Position numbers and translations under genes: made by a program
Notes under the pieces: model-generated
Databases searched by the model: none
Told to the model about the DNA's origin: nothing
What the model saw: the letters and a program-made list of their open reading frames with translations, nothing else
Shown: positions 43,043-51,416 of the stretch, in pieces
Position numbering within the stretch: position 1 is the first letter of the stretch
Layout: each line of letters begins with the position of its first letter
Assembly: GCF_001889005.1 (NCBI RefSeq)
Contig: NZ_CP018153.1
Location: forward strand, 2,452,501 to 2,516,500
Length of the DNA stretch: 64,000 nucleotides
DNA from: Christiangramia salexigens
GTDB taxonomy: Bacteria > Bacteroidota > Bacteroidia > Flavobacteriales > Flavobacteriaceae
Direction: 5' to 3'

Positions 43043-43582
43043 ATGTATTTTTTTTCGAAATTATTTTTGGTGTGTATGATCGTGCTGGCTGGATGCCAGG
43101 ACGATTATTCTGAGGAAATGTCTGTAGAGGAATTTATGGACTATGAGGAACTGGAATATTTTACTGCTGTTATCGGTAATTCTGAATTCACCGTAGACGA
43201 TCCGGAATTTATTCGTGGTGAAATAGTTAAAGGTCCCGATGAAGAATATAATATTCTTTCATTTTGGGCTTTCAGAGGTGAATTGAATTCGAAGCTCGAA
43301 CCATATGAGGAATTGCTGGCCTTTCTGTGTTACTATGTTGGGCCGGGGACTTATACAACGGGTGTGAAATACAACCAGAATTTCTGCCAGTATTGGAAAG
43401 ACTCTCTGGCTTGGTCCTCAGATGAAGATATTGGCGAAACCGGTGATGTTCATATTTCCAAGGCTTCTGATAAATTTGTAGAAGGGACGTTCAGGTTTCG
43501 TGCCTATAATAAGGATAAACCAAACCAATCGATAGTAATATATGGTGAATTTGGGGTCGCTATAGACAAGATCAATCCATGA
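43043..43582 (+). CDS. Uncharacterised lipoprotein
   Basis: 179 residues with a clear lipobox (VLAGC, Cys18) followed by an acidic linker (DDYSEEMSVEEF). The mature domain, with strands FTAVIGNSEFTVDDPEF and VEGTFRFRAYN, resembles the short Bacteroidota lipoproteins that carry a single calycin-like or Ig-like beta domain (such as DUF6252), but I cannot assign it. The 3' end overlaps the convergent epimerase-like gene by 11 bp. Function unknown. Confidence 0.75.
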   Translation: MYFFSKLFLVCMIVLAGCQDDYSEEMSVEEFMDYEELEYFTAVIGNSEFTVDDPEFIRGEIVKGPDEEYNILSFWAFRGELNSKLEPYEELLAFLCYYVGPGTYTTGVKYNQNFCQYWKDSLAWSSDEDIGETGDVHISKASDKFVEGTFRFRAYNKDKPNQSIVIYGEFGVAIDKINP

Positions 43583-44384
43583 ATATCGAGGCAGAAAATT
43601 TAAAACTCAGTTCTTTCTTTATTTTTTCTGAACTGATCCTTTTCCCGATTGAAACACCGGATTTATCGAATTCCGGTAACTGCATATTTCTTGAACTAGC
43701 GACTTTCGTATAATATTCTTCTTTTGAAGGATGCTCAGGATATACCAGATTCCATACGGAATTATCATCCTCTTTTTCAATTAACTTATGTATAGCGGCT
43801 ATACAATCTTTTTGATGAACAAGGTTTACAGGAGCATCAGGATTTTTGATGTCCTTTCGCCCCGATAGGAATTTTACAGGATGCCGGTTCTTACCTATTA
43901 ATCCCCCAAATCTTAGTATTGAAGTTTTAAAATTTTGATTGTTCAAGAGTAATAATTCCGCGTTTCTTAATTGAACGGCAGTATCATTTGAATTGTCGGT
44001 GCCTGCCTCTTCAGTATAAACTGGAAAATCCTCTGAATCGGCATAGACAGAAGTTGAACTAATAAAAATCACCTTGGAAAGGTGGGAGTTTTCAATATGG
44101 GGAATAAGATTCTTTATTTTCTTAACAAAATTGATTTCTGGGTTCTTTCTCAGCCCTGGCGGAATATCAATGATAAGAGTCTGAGTTCTGGAGAGAAAAG
44201 ACCTTATATCACCTTGTATCCCTTTTTCAAATAGTTTTATCGAATAAGGAACGATGCCTGCAGAACGGAGCTCGCCCATTTTCTCCATTCGGGTAACCGA
44301 ACCACGAACCTCGTGATTTATCTCTACCAAACTTTTTCCTAATTCCAGTCCGAGCCATCCACATCCAAGTATTGATATCTTCAT
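43572..44384 (-). CDS. NAD(P)-binding epimerase/dehydratase-like protein
   Basis: A 270-residue atypical short-chain dehydrogenase. It opens with the Rossmann motif ISILGCGWLGLELGKSL, a GxGWLG variant seen in the YeeZ-like group, and has FISSTSVYAD (about 107-116) and later LRFGGLIG. The usual catalytic Tyr-x3-Lys is not evident, so it may bind nucleotide without standard epimerase chemistry. It starts 1 bp behind the M28 peptidase gene on the same strand and is surely cotranscribed with it; its 3' end overlaps the lipoprotein gene. Confidence 0.82.
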   Translation of the reverse strand: MKISILGCGWLGLELGKSLVEINHEVRGSVTRMEKMGELRSAGIVPYSIKLFEKGIQGDIRSFLSRTQTLIIDIPPGLRKNPEINFVKKIKNLIPHIENSHLSKVIFISSTSVYADSEDFPVYTEEAGTDNSNDTAVQLRNAELLLLNNQNFKTSILRFGGLIGKNRHPVKFLSGRKDIKNPDAPVNLVHQKDCIAAIHKLIEKEDDNSVWNLVYPEHPSKEEYYTKVASSRNMQLPEFDKSGVSIGKRISSEKIKKELSFKFSASIFMD

Positions 44385-44385
44385 T

Positions 44386-46707
44386 TTATTCCTTGATTCT
44401 TATAGTTTTCTTTAAAATAATCGCATCATTCAGCACAAAAGGTCTCGGGATCATATCTGCTGGCCTAGCCTTAATGTTGAGTTCCTTGTTTTCTAAAAGG
44501 TCATAAGCCGATTCATAGATCACAAATTCCGGTTTATCACCCTCTTCAATTTTGAATTCGATCCTAAGCGTATCCTGATTGGAAGCATAATAGGTTAATA
44601 AACGTTCTTTCCAGCGCCTTGTGAACATGTGGAATTTGTTACTGCCAAGATAAACATCTCCGGCCACAAGTCCATTAACTTTAAACTCTTCAAAATCCAC
44701 ATCATTATGTTCAAATATCTCAATTCTGTGAACAGGTCGGTTAGGTGCTATCTTCAATGAATAGGTATTCGTATTAAGACTGTCTTTTTTAATTTTTTTC
44801 AGTATTACCGAAGGCTCAGCAATAGGGACCAGAGGTGCTGTTTTTTGAAATGTAAATCGGCTACCATACTTGCTGCTGAATGTAGATTCGGGACTGGACA
44901 TGTCTACAGGTTCTTTCCCAAAAATTTCAGAGGTCCAATCATCAACCACTTTGTCATAGGATAGCCATTTTGCTGAATCATTATCAAGATCCTTCAGGTA
45001 GATAAGACTATTTGGTTTTGGTCTGTCTTCATTAAAATTTGAATAAAAATGTGCAACAAAAATGAAGATATTGAACATGAAAAAGCAAACGATCCCAAAA
45101 GATTTTAACCTTTTAAAATATGCAAATACCGGAAGCAGTAGTAAGAACAACAACGAGGTTAGAATTCCGCTTACAAATAATATTTTTAGTCCTAAAGCCA
45201 CCGGTAAGGTCCAAACAAATGGAAGCACTACGAATAGGGCGGGATAGGATAATAGTGCCATCAGGATACGGTTTGGTGTTTCCTGGCGTATCATGATGAA
45301 GAGCTGGAGCAATCCAAAGAATACCGGAATTATGAAGTATGAAGCACCTTTTAGATATAAAGATACTAAACCGCAAATCGCTAACCAGATAAATAAAGGT
45401 GCGATAAATGCCGACGGTGCTTTAGATTTTTTTCTGAAAGCATGGTAGATAAAAAAGCAAATACTTAACGACAGAATAATGGCAGTGGTCATGTACCAAT
45501 ACCCGTTATAGGTAAAGCCTTGTTCCATTTCAGAATATCCGGGATATATGAAAAGGAAGAATTTCCAGAATAACCAAACGCCCAAACCTGAAAGTACCAG
45601 GCTTAAGATCATTGGCAAAAACCCTGTAATTATACCATTAAAGCTTAATCTCTCGTGTCTAAATCCATAGACGATCAGGATAATAAAGATCACCGAAGCA
45701 AGAATAAGCATAGGGAATATCCAATCGAACGGATAACTTATAAATTCTCCAAATGGCAAACTAAAATAGATAAGATCCCGGTCACTGTTTAATTTGGTAA
45801 GATCTGCATCGCTGAAATAGGTAAGCAGAGGCATTAAATAAGTGCCCTGATGAGCCAGTGTTTCTTTATCAAGATTTTCAGGGGTGTCGTTAGCCGTATG
45901 ATAATCAAAATGATCATCTATGAAAGCAAAATTATAACCGTTAATATCAGCATCTTCCCTTAAAACGGTTAGGTCTGTATCATTAGGTAGCATTTTATAG
46001 ATACTGTAGGCAAGTGAATTTGCTACCGGATATTCCGGGTCTGCTTCTTTGAATGCTTCAATCAGGCGAGCATTCTTACCATTGGTCTCAAGCAGCATAA
46101 ATGGATTACCTCCACTACCTCTGGCCTCAAAATTTAAGGCGAGTTTAGCCTGTTTAGCCCATGGATGGTCTTTTATGAAAAGAGAAGCACCATTCAGCCC
46201 CAATTCTTCAGCATCTGTAAAAAGCAGGATAATGTCATTTTTAGGTTCAGGATCTTTTGCCAGATACGCTCTCACTCCTTCAAGAATAGTGGCAATCCCA
46301 CTGCCGGCATCGCTGGCACCATAAGAGGAATGCGAAGCACTGTCATAATGAGTCATTAAAATGAGTGCATTCCCATCTCCCGAGCCTTCTATTTTAGCCA
46401 GAATATTTTGTGGTTTTACGAGAATCGCTTGAGCATTGAGATCATATGCCTCCTGAGTTTGCACTTCTAACCCCATAGTCTGTAGCTGATCTACAATATA
46501 ATTCCTCACTTTGCTATGAGATGAGCTACCCACAAAATGAGGTTCCTGAGCAAGGGCTTCTACGTGTTCAAAAGCCTTTTGAGTGGAAAATTCTGCTGGT
46601 GAATTCTTATCGTCTGTATCATAATCCGGTTGGTCGAAGGTAAAGTTGATCCATATTCCAAGAATAATTAGAATGAAAGCTATAAGTCCGGAAAATCTGT
46701 TGTTCAT
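44386..46707 (-). CDS. Membrane-anchored M28 family metallopeptidase
   Basis: A 773-residue zinc aminopeptidase-like protein. A single N-terminal helix (about 8-24) precedes the M28 domain, with ligands THYDSAS (His about 120), GASDAGSG (Asp about 133), catalytic DAEELG (about 166-171), NFEARGSGG and DDHFDYHTANDTPENLD (late His). From about 325 to 570 there are some eight or nine transmembrane helices, then a C-terminal periplasmic beta domain (about 580-773). This peptidase plus multi-helix plan recalls eukaryotic Fxna-type ER peptidases and related Bacteroidota proteins. The peptidase domain should face the periplasm. First gene of a two-gene operon. Confidence 0.9.
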   Translation of the reverse strand: MNNRFSGLIAFILIILGIWINFTFDQPDYDTDDKNSPAEFSTQKAFEHVEALAQEPHFVGSSSHSKVRNYIVDQLQTMGLEVQTQEAYDLNAQAILVKPQNILAKIEGSGDGNALILMTHYDSASHSSYGASDAGSGIATILEGVRAYLAKDPEPKNDIILLFTDAEELGLNGASLFIKDHPWAKQAKLALNFEARGSGGNPFMLLETNGKNARLIEAFKEADPEYPVANSLAYSIYKMLPNDTDLTVLREDADINGYNFAFIDDHFDYHTANDTPENLDKETLAHQGTYLMPLLTYFSDADLTKLNSDRDLIYFSLPFGEFISYPFDWIFPMLILASVIFIILIVYGFRHERLSFNGIITGFLPMILSLVLSGLGVWLFWKFFLFIYPGYSEMEQGFTYNGYWYMTTAIILSLSICFFIYHAFRKKSKAPSAFIAPLFIWLAICGLVSLYLKGASYFIIPVFFGLLQLFIMIRQETPNRILMALLSYPALFVVLPFVWTLPVALGLKILFVSGILTSLLFLLLLPVFAYFKRLKSFGIVCFFMFNIFIFVAHFYSNFNEDRPKPNSLIYLKDLDNDSAKWLSYDKVVDDWTSEIFGKEPVDMSSPESTFSSKYGSRFTFQKTAPLVPIAEPSVILKKIKKDSLNTNTYSLKIAPNRPVHRIEIFEHNDVDFEEFKVNGLVAGDVYLGSNKFHMFTRRWKERLLTYYASNQDTLRIEFKIEEGDKPEFVIYESAYDLLENKELNIKARPADMIPRPFVLNDAIILKKTIRIKE

Positions 46708-46832
46708 GAATTTGATTTGAAAAATCTTAAAGTTAAATAAGTTTTTGATTTATAAGTAAAGAATTTCGGTCAGTAATTCAAAAGCTAAAAAATCCTTATA
46801 TTTAAGTAATTAAGAATCAAAAACTTGTAGTT

Positions 46833-47300
46833 ATGGGTATTAAAAGTTTCATGGGAAAAAGAGCAGAGCCGGAAAAAGCGGCAGACGTGCCGATGTTGGT
46901 TAGAGATTATATGGTAACGCATCTTATTACCTTCAAGGAGCATGAGAACATTCTGGACGTAATGGAAAAACTTATAAAACATGGAATTTCGGGTGGCTGC
47001 GTGGTGAATGATAGAAATGAACTCCTGGGAATAATCTCTGAAGGGGATTGCATGAAACAAATATCTGATAGCCGATATTATAATATGCCAATGGCAGACC
47101 TAACCGTGGGTAAGCGCATGAAAACCAATGTGGAAACCATTGAGGCGAATATGAATGTACTCGATGCCGCCAAAAAATTCATCGAATTAAAGTTCCGAAG
47201 ATTTCCTATTGTAGAGAATGGTGTGCTTATAGGGCAGATTAGTCAGCGGGATGTACTTTTGGCTGCTCTGAGGTTGAAAGGTCAAAGCTGGCATGTTTAG
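46833..47300 (+). CDS. CBS-domain protein
   Basis: 155 residues with two CBS motifs filling almost the whole protein: VRDYMVTHLITFKEHENIL with GISGGCVVNDRNELLGIIS (about 23-82), and MKTNVETIEANMNVLDAA with RRFPIVENGVLIGQISQRDV (about 88-147). CBS pairs bind adenine nucleotides and regulate partner proteins; here no enzyme or transport domain is fused. Its stop is 1 bp from that of the convergent zinc-ribbon gene. The regulated partner is unknown. Confidence 0.88.
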   Translation: MGIKSFMGKRAEPEKAADVPMLVRDYMVTHLITFKEHENILDVMEKLIKHGISGGCVVNDRNELLGIISEGDCMKQISDSRYYNMPMADLTVGKRMKTNVETIEANMNVLDAAKKFIELKFRRFPIVENGVLIGQISQRDVLLAALRLKGQSWHV

Positions 47301-47301
47301 T

Positions 47302-47649
47302 TCAGGTTCTTTTCACCAGCGCATAAATGTCGTTTTCCAGCCTTAAATAGCCCTGATCATAAACGAAAAAATACTGATTCCCCGATTTCGTGTTATAAAT
47401 GCTCGTAAAATATTCAAAATTGAATCCTTTAGATAGCAGTTTATTTCTGGAGGTTGTGGTTTTATCTCCGGGATTTAATTCCTGCAAAATACGATGATTC
47501 CTTCTTAAAAGGTTATTGGTATTGCGAATCAGATTTGTGGTGTCCTGATTGACCTTATTATGATAGGCGTTGCGGCAATAGTCGCTGCAGAATTTTTTAT
47601 CTATTCTGCCTTTGATATTTTCCCCGCATTCCAAACAAGATTTCTCCAT
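47302..47649 (-). CDS. Zinc-ribbon protein of unknown function
   Basis: 115 residues beginning with a four-cysteine zinc ribbon, CLECG ... FCSDYCRNAYHN (about 5-31), the layout used by DUF2116-type and related small DNA- or RNA-linked proteins. A helical middle (about 33-60) and a beta-rich C-terminal domain (about 70-115, FNFEYFTSIYNT and YFFVYDQGYLRL) follow. It is a single-gene unit, 85 bp beyond the methyltransferase stop on the same strand. I cannot name a function. Confidence 0.75.
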   Translation of the reverse strand: MEKSCLECGENIKGRIDKKFCSDYCRNAYHNKVNQDTTNLIRNTNNLLRRNHRILQELNPGDKTTTSRNKLLSKGFNFEYFTSIYNTKSGNQYFFVYDQGYLRLENDIYALVKRT

Positions 47650-47734
47650 ATTTAATTGTGTTTTGAACTTGTAGGGAAGCGTACCGTATTTTAAATATAG
47701 GGGTAAAATCTGAAAAATGGAAAACCGACATTTC

Positions 47735-48379
47735 CTAAGTCTGGTCTGAAGCCTTCGGTTTTTGGAAAAGAAAGCTTATTAATCTTGGTGGATGCTCCGG
47801 ATCATCTTCTTCAAAGAATTCATTTAGTTCTGATAACAAAAAGCCTGCGTCTTTGGCTGCATGAATAAATTCTGAAATATGATGGGTAAAGGCTTTAAGT
47901 TCAATTAGGCCAATTTCGGTATCAAATCTTGCTTTTGTACCCTTGTATTGTTTGAAAGGATGTAGTTCTGAAATGAAAAAATAACCATCCTCCTTCAGAC
48001 AGGAATAGGCGCTGCTGAAAATAAAGCTAAGATCTTCAATATGTTCAAGGATGAGGTTGCAGGTAATGAGGTCCGGTTTTAGAGAAATAAAATCCCAGTC
48101 TTTTGTGATATCAGCTATAACGAAGCTTACGTTCTCTCGGTTTATTTTGGTTTTTGCGATTTGAAGCATTTCGCTAGAAAAGTCCACCGCCAGAATTTCA
48201 TCTGCCTTAAGACTTAACCACTGAGTGTTTTTTCCCGTTCCACATCCAAGTTCCAGAACTTTACTGAAACGGATCTCCTTTAATATCTTTTGCGTAATTA
48301 ACTTATCAAGATCCCTGGTCTTGTTTTTATTGGTGTCGTATTGGGAAGACCATAGGTCGTAAGCCTTATCTATTTTCAT
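47735..48379 (-). CDS. Class I SAM-dependent methyltransferase
   Basis: 214 residues with the class I methyltransferase core: motif I VLELGCGTGKNTQWL (about 40-54), the acidic LAVDFSSEML (about 63-72), VIADITKDW and LILEHIEDLSF. The start AYDLWSSQYDTNKNKTRDLD resembles the small-molecule UbiE/BioC-like type, but no biotin or quinone gene is adjacent, so the substrate is open. 85 bp separate it from the zinc-ribbon gene downstream. Confidence 0.85.
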   Translation of the reverse strand: MKIDKAYDLWSSQYDTNKNKTRDLDKLITQKILKEIRFSKVLELGCGTGKNTQWLSLKADEILAVDFSSEMLQIAKTKINRENVSFVIADITKDWDFISLKPDLITCNLILEHIEDLSFIFSSAYSCLKEDGYFFISELHPFKQYKGTKARFDTEIGLIELKAFTHHISEFIHAAKDAGFLLSELNEFFEEDDPEHPPRLISFLFQKPKASDQT

Positions 48380-48465
48380 TAATATGAAGATTTTCGGGTT
48401 TCAAATTAAGCATTTTTGGGATATTATGGTACAGCGTTTTGGGGCGTTATAACAGTGACTATCCA

Positions 48466-48495
48466 TTTACAAACGTTTACAAACGAAAGTAAACG
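48466..48495. promoter_or_regulatory. 10-bp direct repeats with internal inverted repeat upstream of ssb
   Basis: Two exact copies of TTTACAAACG stand head to tail (48466-48475, 48476-48485), followed by a looser third unit, AAAGTAAACG. The second and third units also create the inverted repeat CGTTTAC-N8-GTAAACG. A 10-bp period equals one helical turn, which suits a regulator binding one face of the DNA. It lies 100 bp before the ssb start, in a 215-bp gap divergent from the methyltransferase gene. Confidence 0.45.
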
Positions 48496-48594
48496 CAAAC
48501 AAATATTTTACAGACGAATCTAATTAGGTAGCTGTCGCACTTTTGAACCGTTGAATTGAACTAATGATTTTCAACTGCAATAAATTCTATAGTT

Positions 48595-48933
48595 ATGAGC
48601 ACTTTAAGAAACACAGTACAATTAATCGGACATGTAGGTAATGATCCTGAGATCCTTAATCTTGAATCAGGTAAAAAACTGGCAAAATTCTCCATTGCCA
48701 CAAATGAGAGTTATAAAAATGCAAAGGGCGAAAAGATCACCGATACACAATGGCATAATATAGTGGCCTGGGGTAAGACCGCAGAACTGGTTGAGAATTA
48801 TGTTCCTAAGGGTAAAGAAGTTGGGATTGAAGGAAAATTAACCAGCAGAAGTTATGAGGATAAGGAAGGCGTAAAGCGATATATCACAGAGGTGGTTTGT
48901 AACGAATTATTGCTTCTGGGAGGTAATAAGTAA
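48595..48933 (+). CDS. ssb: Short single-stranded DNA-binding protein
   Basis: 112 residues forming one OB fold: LRNTVQLIGHVGNDPEI (about 3-19), KLAKFSIATNESY and WHNIVAWGKTAELVENYVPKG (about 52-72). It ends right after the fold (NELLLLGGNK), so the acidic, Phe-ending tail that standard bacterial SSB uses to recruit repair and replication proteins is absent. It is therefore probably a second, specialised SSB and not the housekeeping copy. A repeat cluster lies upstream and a very strong terminator, built from a duplicated piece of the histone-deacetylase gene, lies downstream. Confidence 0.88.
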   Translation: MSTLRNTVQLIGHVGNDPEILNLESGKKLAKFSIATNESYKNAKGEKITDTQWHNIVAWGKTAELVENYVPKGKEVGIEGKLTSRSYEDKEGVKRYITEVVCNELLLLGGNK

Positions 48934-48939
48934 TCAGAT

Positions 48940-49087
48940 TCAAAAATAAATCTCCTGAGCGAGTCTGTAGGTATTGGCGTGAGCTTCAATAATGAGTTTG
49001 ATGTCTTTTGAATAGCCACCGCCCATACTACATTGTACAGGAATGGTTAGATCACGACAGGTTTGCAGAACGAACCTGTCGTGATCT
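48940..49087 (-). pseudogene. Duplicated 3' fragment of the histone-deacetylase-family gene
   Basis: On the minus strand this stretch encodes the same final residues as the intact gene at 50483-51385, from about DRFVLQTCRDL to AQEIYF, and ends in TGA (the intact gene ends in TAA). It has no start or catalytic part, so it is a gene fragment of some 47 codons. The one internal difference (GCT versus GCA for Ala) is silent. It lies 6 bp behind the ssb stop. Confidence 0.88.
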
Positions 49088-49089
49088 TT
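48942..49089. repeat. Direct repeat, copy 1 (148 bp), behind ssb
   Basis: Matches 50485-50632 in the same orientation at a constant offset of 1543 bp with 145 of 148 identical positions; differences are at 48958, 49082 and 49084. The last two make the terminal palindrome perfect. The repeats bracket the TSP3 lipoprotein gene. Confidence 0.93.
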
Positions 49090-49091
49090 TT
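49049..49091 (+). terminator. Strong terminator of ssb at the end of repeat copy 1
   Basis: AGATCACGACAGGTT pairs perfectly with AACCTGTCGTGATCT (15 bp) around the 9-nt loop TGCAGAACG and is followed by TTTT. The same sequence in copy 2 is coding and has two mismatches in the stem. Confidence 0.88.
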
Positions 49092-49234
49092 CTATTAAAA
49101 TAGAAAAATGTGAGGCTCATAACTTCTATGTTAAAATTGATTAAAAAGTAGGGTTTTCCTCTATAACATGTAGTTGTGCTCATATTTAAATTTAACTATT
49201 CAATTTTAGCAGTTTTTCTATCTGCTTAAATGAG

Positions 49235-49286
49235 ATTCCCTACAATAATTCCCTACAATAATTCCCTGCAATAATTCCCTGCAAAA
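49235..49286 (+). repeat. Four tandem 13-bp repeats upstream of the TSP3 lipoprotein gene
   Basis: Units ATTCCCTACAATA (twice), ATTCCCTGCAATA and ATTCCCTGCAAAA lie head to tail, 79 bp before the gene start. Tandem repeats here could shift promoter spacing by slippage. The remainder of the 431-bp gap between ssb and the lipoprotein gene holds repeat copy 1 with its terminator; in 49092-49234 I see nothing recognisable. Confidence 0.9.
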
Positions 49287-49364
49287 TGCACTTTGTTCAT
49301 TTAAGATAATGGCTTGGGCAGACTTAAACTAATGATTTATTTACTAATCTTTATACCAATTATT

Positions 49365-50480
49365 ATGAAAACAATTAAATTTTTGAGTGTAGTATTTTTT
49401 ACAGGGATTTTGTTAGGTAGCTGTGAAAAAGAAAATTTAGCCGGAGTTGAGAGCGAACTAGATGAAACATTGCAGATAAAATCTAAATTGGAACTGTTTA
49501 GGGAACAGTATAGTCCAAACTATAACAAATCTCATAGTACAGATTTAAACTATTTAGATGGATTATGTGATGGAGCACCTAAAACCCATTTAACATCAGG
49601 AAGTATATTCGATAGTGGACACTGGGACTATTATACCTTTTCAGGTAATGCAGGAGATGTTGTTAGTATTCAGGTAAATAGACTCACGGATGAAATGGAT
49701 CCAGCTTTTACTCTTTTCTTTGGTACTTCAAATTCTACGGTAGGTCTAAATGATTCTTCTTCATCAAATGCTGACTTAACATTTTTAGAATTCCGCGATG
49801 ACGAAATATATCCTCTTAGTTGTCATGGAGATCCTTTATTAGAAAATTACGTTTTACCCTCTACAGGAGACTATACCCTTGCGATTTATGATTTTATTAG
49901 CTGTGGCCCTGCACCTTATGGATATGAGATATTTGTCTCAGGAATTGATATTGCAAATTGCAATACTATATCAGATTCTGATGGAGATGGAATTGAAGAT
50001 ACTTTAGATAATTGTCCTAATATAGCAAATCCAGATCAAGCTAATAATGATGGAGACTCAGAAGGTGATGTTTGTGATGATGATGACGATAATGATGGAA
50101 TTGAAGACACTTTGGATAATTGTCCTTTTACTGCCAATCCAGGTCAGGAAAATTATGACGGCGACTCAGAAGGGGATGCTTGCGATAATGATGATGATAA
50201 TGATGGGTGTCCAGATGATGTAGATCCTAATTTATCCAATATAGAACCTACAGTCATTATTGATGGTTGTGATACCGGAGTAGAAAATAGAACTACATTG
50301 GAATGCGGTATTATGTTTTCTGATAAAATGGATGATTTAGAGGTGGGTAACTATAGAAACCATGGAGCTTTTGTAAGAACCGTTGCTAAGATGGTAAATT
50401 CCTGGTACAAGGATGGACTTGTTACCTTAGCTGAAAAGGATGCTCTTATGACGTGTGCAGGACAAGCAAATATTCCATAA
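49365..50480 (+). CDS. Lipoprotein with PPC-like domain and thrombospondin type 3 repeats
   Basis: 371 residues from the ATG at 49365, which gives a clean lipoprotein signal (ILLGSC, Cys20); an in-frame ATG 17 codons upstream would add a second hydrophobic stretch. Residues about 65-195 resemble a pre-peptidase C-terminal (PPC) beta domain ([30 protein letters not shown]). Two calcium-binding thrombospondin type 3 repeats follow (about 205-275; [28 protein letters not shown]). The C-terminal ~60 residues hold [16 protein letters not shown] and a Cys pair, a module seen behind TSP3 repeats. No enzyme domain is visible; a surface binding role is likely. The gene lies between two direct repeats. 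Confidence 0.85.
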   Translation: MKTIKFLSVVFFTGILLGSCEKENLAGVESELDETLQIKSKLELFREQYSPNYNKSHSTDLNYLDGLCDGAPKTHLTSGSIFDSGHWDYYTFSGNAGDVVSIQVNRLTDEMDPAFTLFFGTSNSTVGLNDSSSSNADLTFLEFRDDEIYPLSCHGDPLLENYVLPSTGDYTLAIYDFISCGPAPYGYEIFVSGIDIANCNTISDSDGDGIEDTLDNCPNIANPDQANNDGDSEGDVCDDDDDNDGIEDTLDNCPFTANPGQENYDGDSEGDACDNDDDNDGCPDDVDPNLSNIEPTVIIDGCDTGVENRTTLECGIMFSDKMDDLEVGNYRNHGAFVRTVAKMVNSWYKDGLVTLAEKDALMTCAGQANIP

Positions 50481-50482
50481 AA

Positions 50483-51385
50483 TTAAAAATAAATCTCCTG
50501 TGCGAGTCTGTAGGTATTGGCGTGAGCTTCAATAATGAGTTTGATGTCTTTTGAATAGCCACCGCCCATACTACATTGTACAGGAATGGTTAGATCACGA
50601 CAGGTTTGCAGAACGAACCTGTCGCGTTCTTTACAGGCCTCAATAGAACAGGATAACCTTCCCAGTTTGTCGGTATCCAGAATATCCACCCCAGAGAGAT
50701 AGAATATAAAGTCCGGATTTACTTTTTCAATTAATTCCGGTAGTACATTTTTAAGTTTATCGAGATAAACTTTATCACTTGTGCCATCCTCGAGTGCGAT
50801 GTCAAGATCTGACTTTTCTTTTTTAAATGGATAATTGCCTTTCCCGTGCATAGAAAAGGTATAAACACTCGGGTCATTTTGAAATATCTCTGCCGTTCCA
50901 TTGCCTTGATGGACGTCGAGATCTACGATAAGGATCTGTTTGGCAAATCCTTTATTTTGAAGATACCGGGCTCCAATTGCCTGGTCGTTCAAAAGGCAAA
51001 AAGCCTCAGCTCTGTTGCTGTAGGCATGATGAGTCCCTCCAGCAATATTCATGGCGATTCCATTCTCGATAGCAAATTCGCTGGCTTTAACGGTTCCATC
51101 GGCAATTATTTGTTCCCTGTCTACTAATTGTTGAGATAATGGAAATCCTGACTTTCTGATTTCTTTTTTGTCTAATTCCAGATTGATGAGGCGTTCAAAA
51201 TAATTAGCCTCATGTACCTCTAATACGTGAGCAGAATCAATAAAACCTGGTTCAAAAAAATTGCTCTCCTCACATGTGCCTTCATGAATTAATTGTTCTG
51301 GAAGAAGCTCATATTTTTCCATGGGGAAACGATGCCTTTCCGGTAAAGGATGTTTGTAGATGGGATGATAAGCAATCTTGAGCAT
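50483..51385 (-). CDS. Histone deacetylase family protein
   Basis: 300 residues of the zinc-dependent HDAC/acetylpolyamine amidohydrolase family. Active-site motifs are intact: GGTHHAYSNRAEAFCLLND (about 116-134), the metal-binding DLDVHQGNGT (about 159-168), the middle FSMHGKGNYPF and the late YLSGVDILDTDKLGRL. Bacterial members remove acetyl groups from small molecules or proteins; the substrate here is unknown. The stop is 2 bp from the convergent TSP3 lipoprotein stop. Its last 148 bp are duplicated behind ssb. It lies downstream of metG on the same strand but behind a terminator. Confidence 0.9.
   Translation of the reverse strand: MLKIAYHPIYKHPLPERHRFPMEKYELLPEQLIHEGTCEESNFFEPGFIDSAHVLEVHEANYFERLINLELDKKEIRKSGFPLSQQLVDREQIIADGTVKASEFAIENGIAMNIAGGTHHAYSNRAEAFCLLNDQAIGARYLQNKGFAKQILIVDLDVHQGNGTAEIFQNDPSVYTFSMHGKGNYPFKKEKSDLDIALEDGTSDKVYLDKLKNVLPELIEKVNPDFIFYLSGVDILDTDKLGRLSCSIEACKERDRFVLQTCRDLTIPVQCSMGGGYSKDIKLIIEAHANTYRLAQEIYF
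50485..50632. repeat. Direct repeat, copy 2 (148 bp), 3' end of the histone-deacetylase gene
   Basis: The original copy, since it is the in-frame end of a complete gene. The palindrome inside it (50592-50606 with 50616-50630) has two mismatched pairs, whereas copy 1 has none. Confidence 0.93.
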
Positions 51386-51416
51386 TTTGAGGTTTGGATT
51401 TTCCTGATCATTTATT

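Noticed and set aside
49235..49286. CRISPR-like repeats
   Set aside because: The 13-bp units are directly adjacent without spacers and no cas genes are in the window.
48942..50632. Insertion sequence or integrative element
   Set aside because: The bracketed DNA has direct repeats but no transposase, integrase or terminal inverted repeats; only a lipoprotein gene is inside, so I list it as an anomaly and not as a mobile element.
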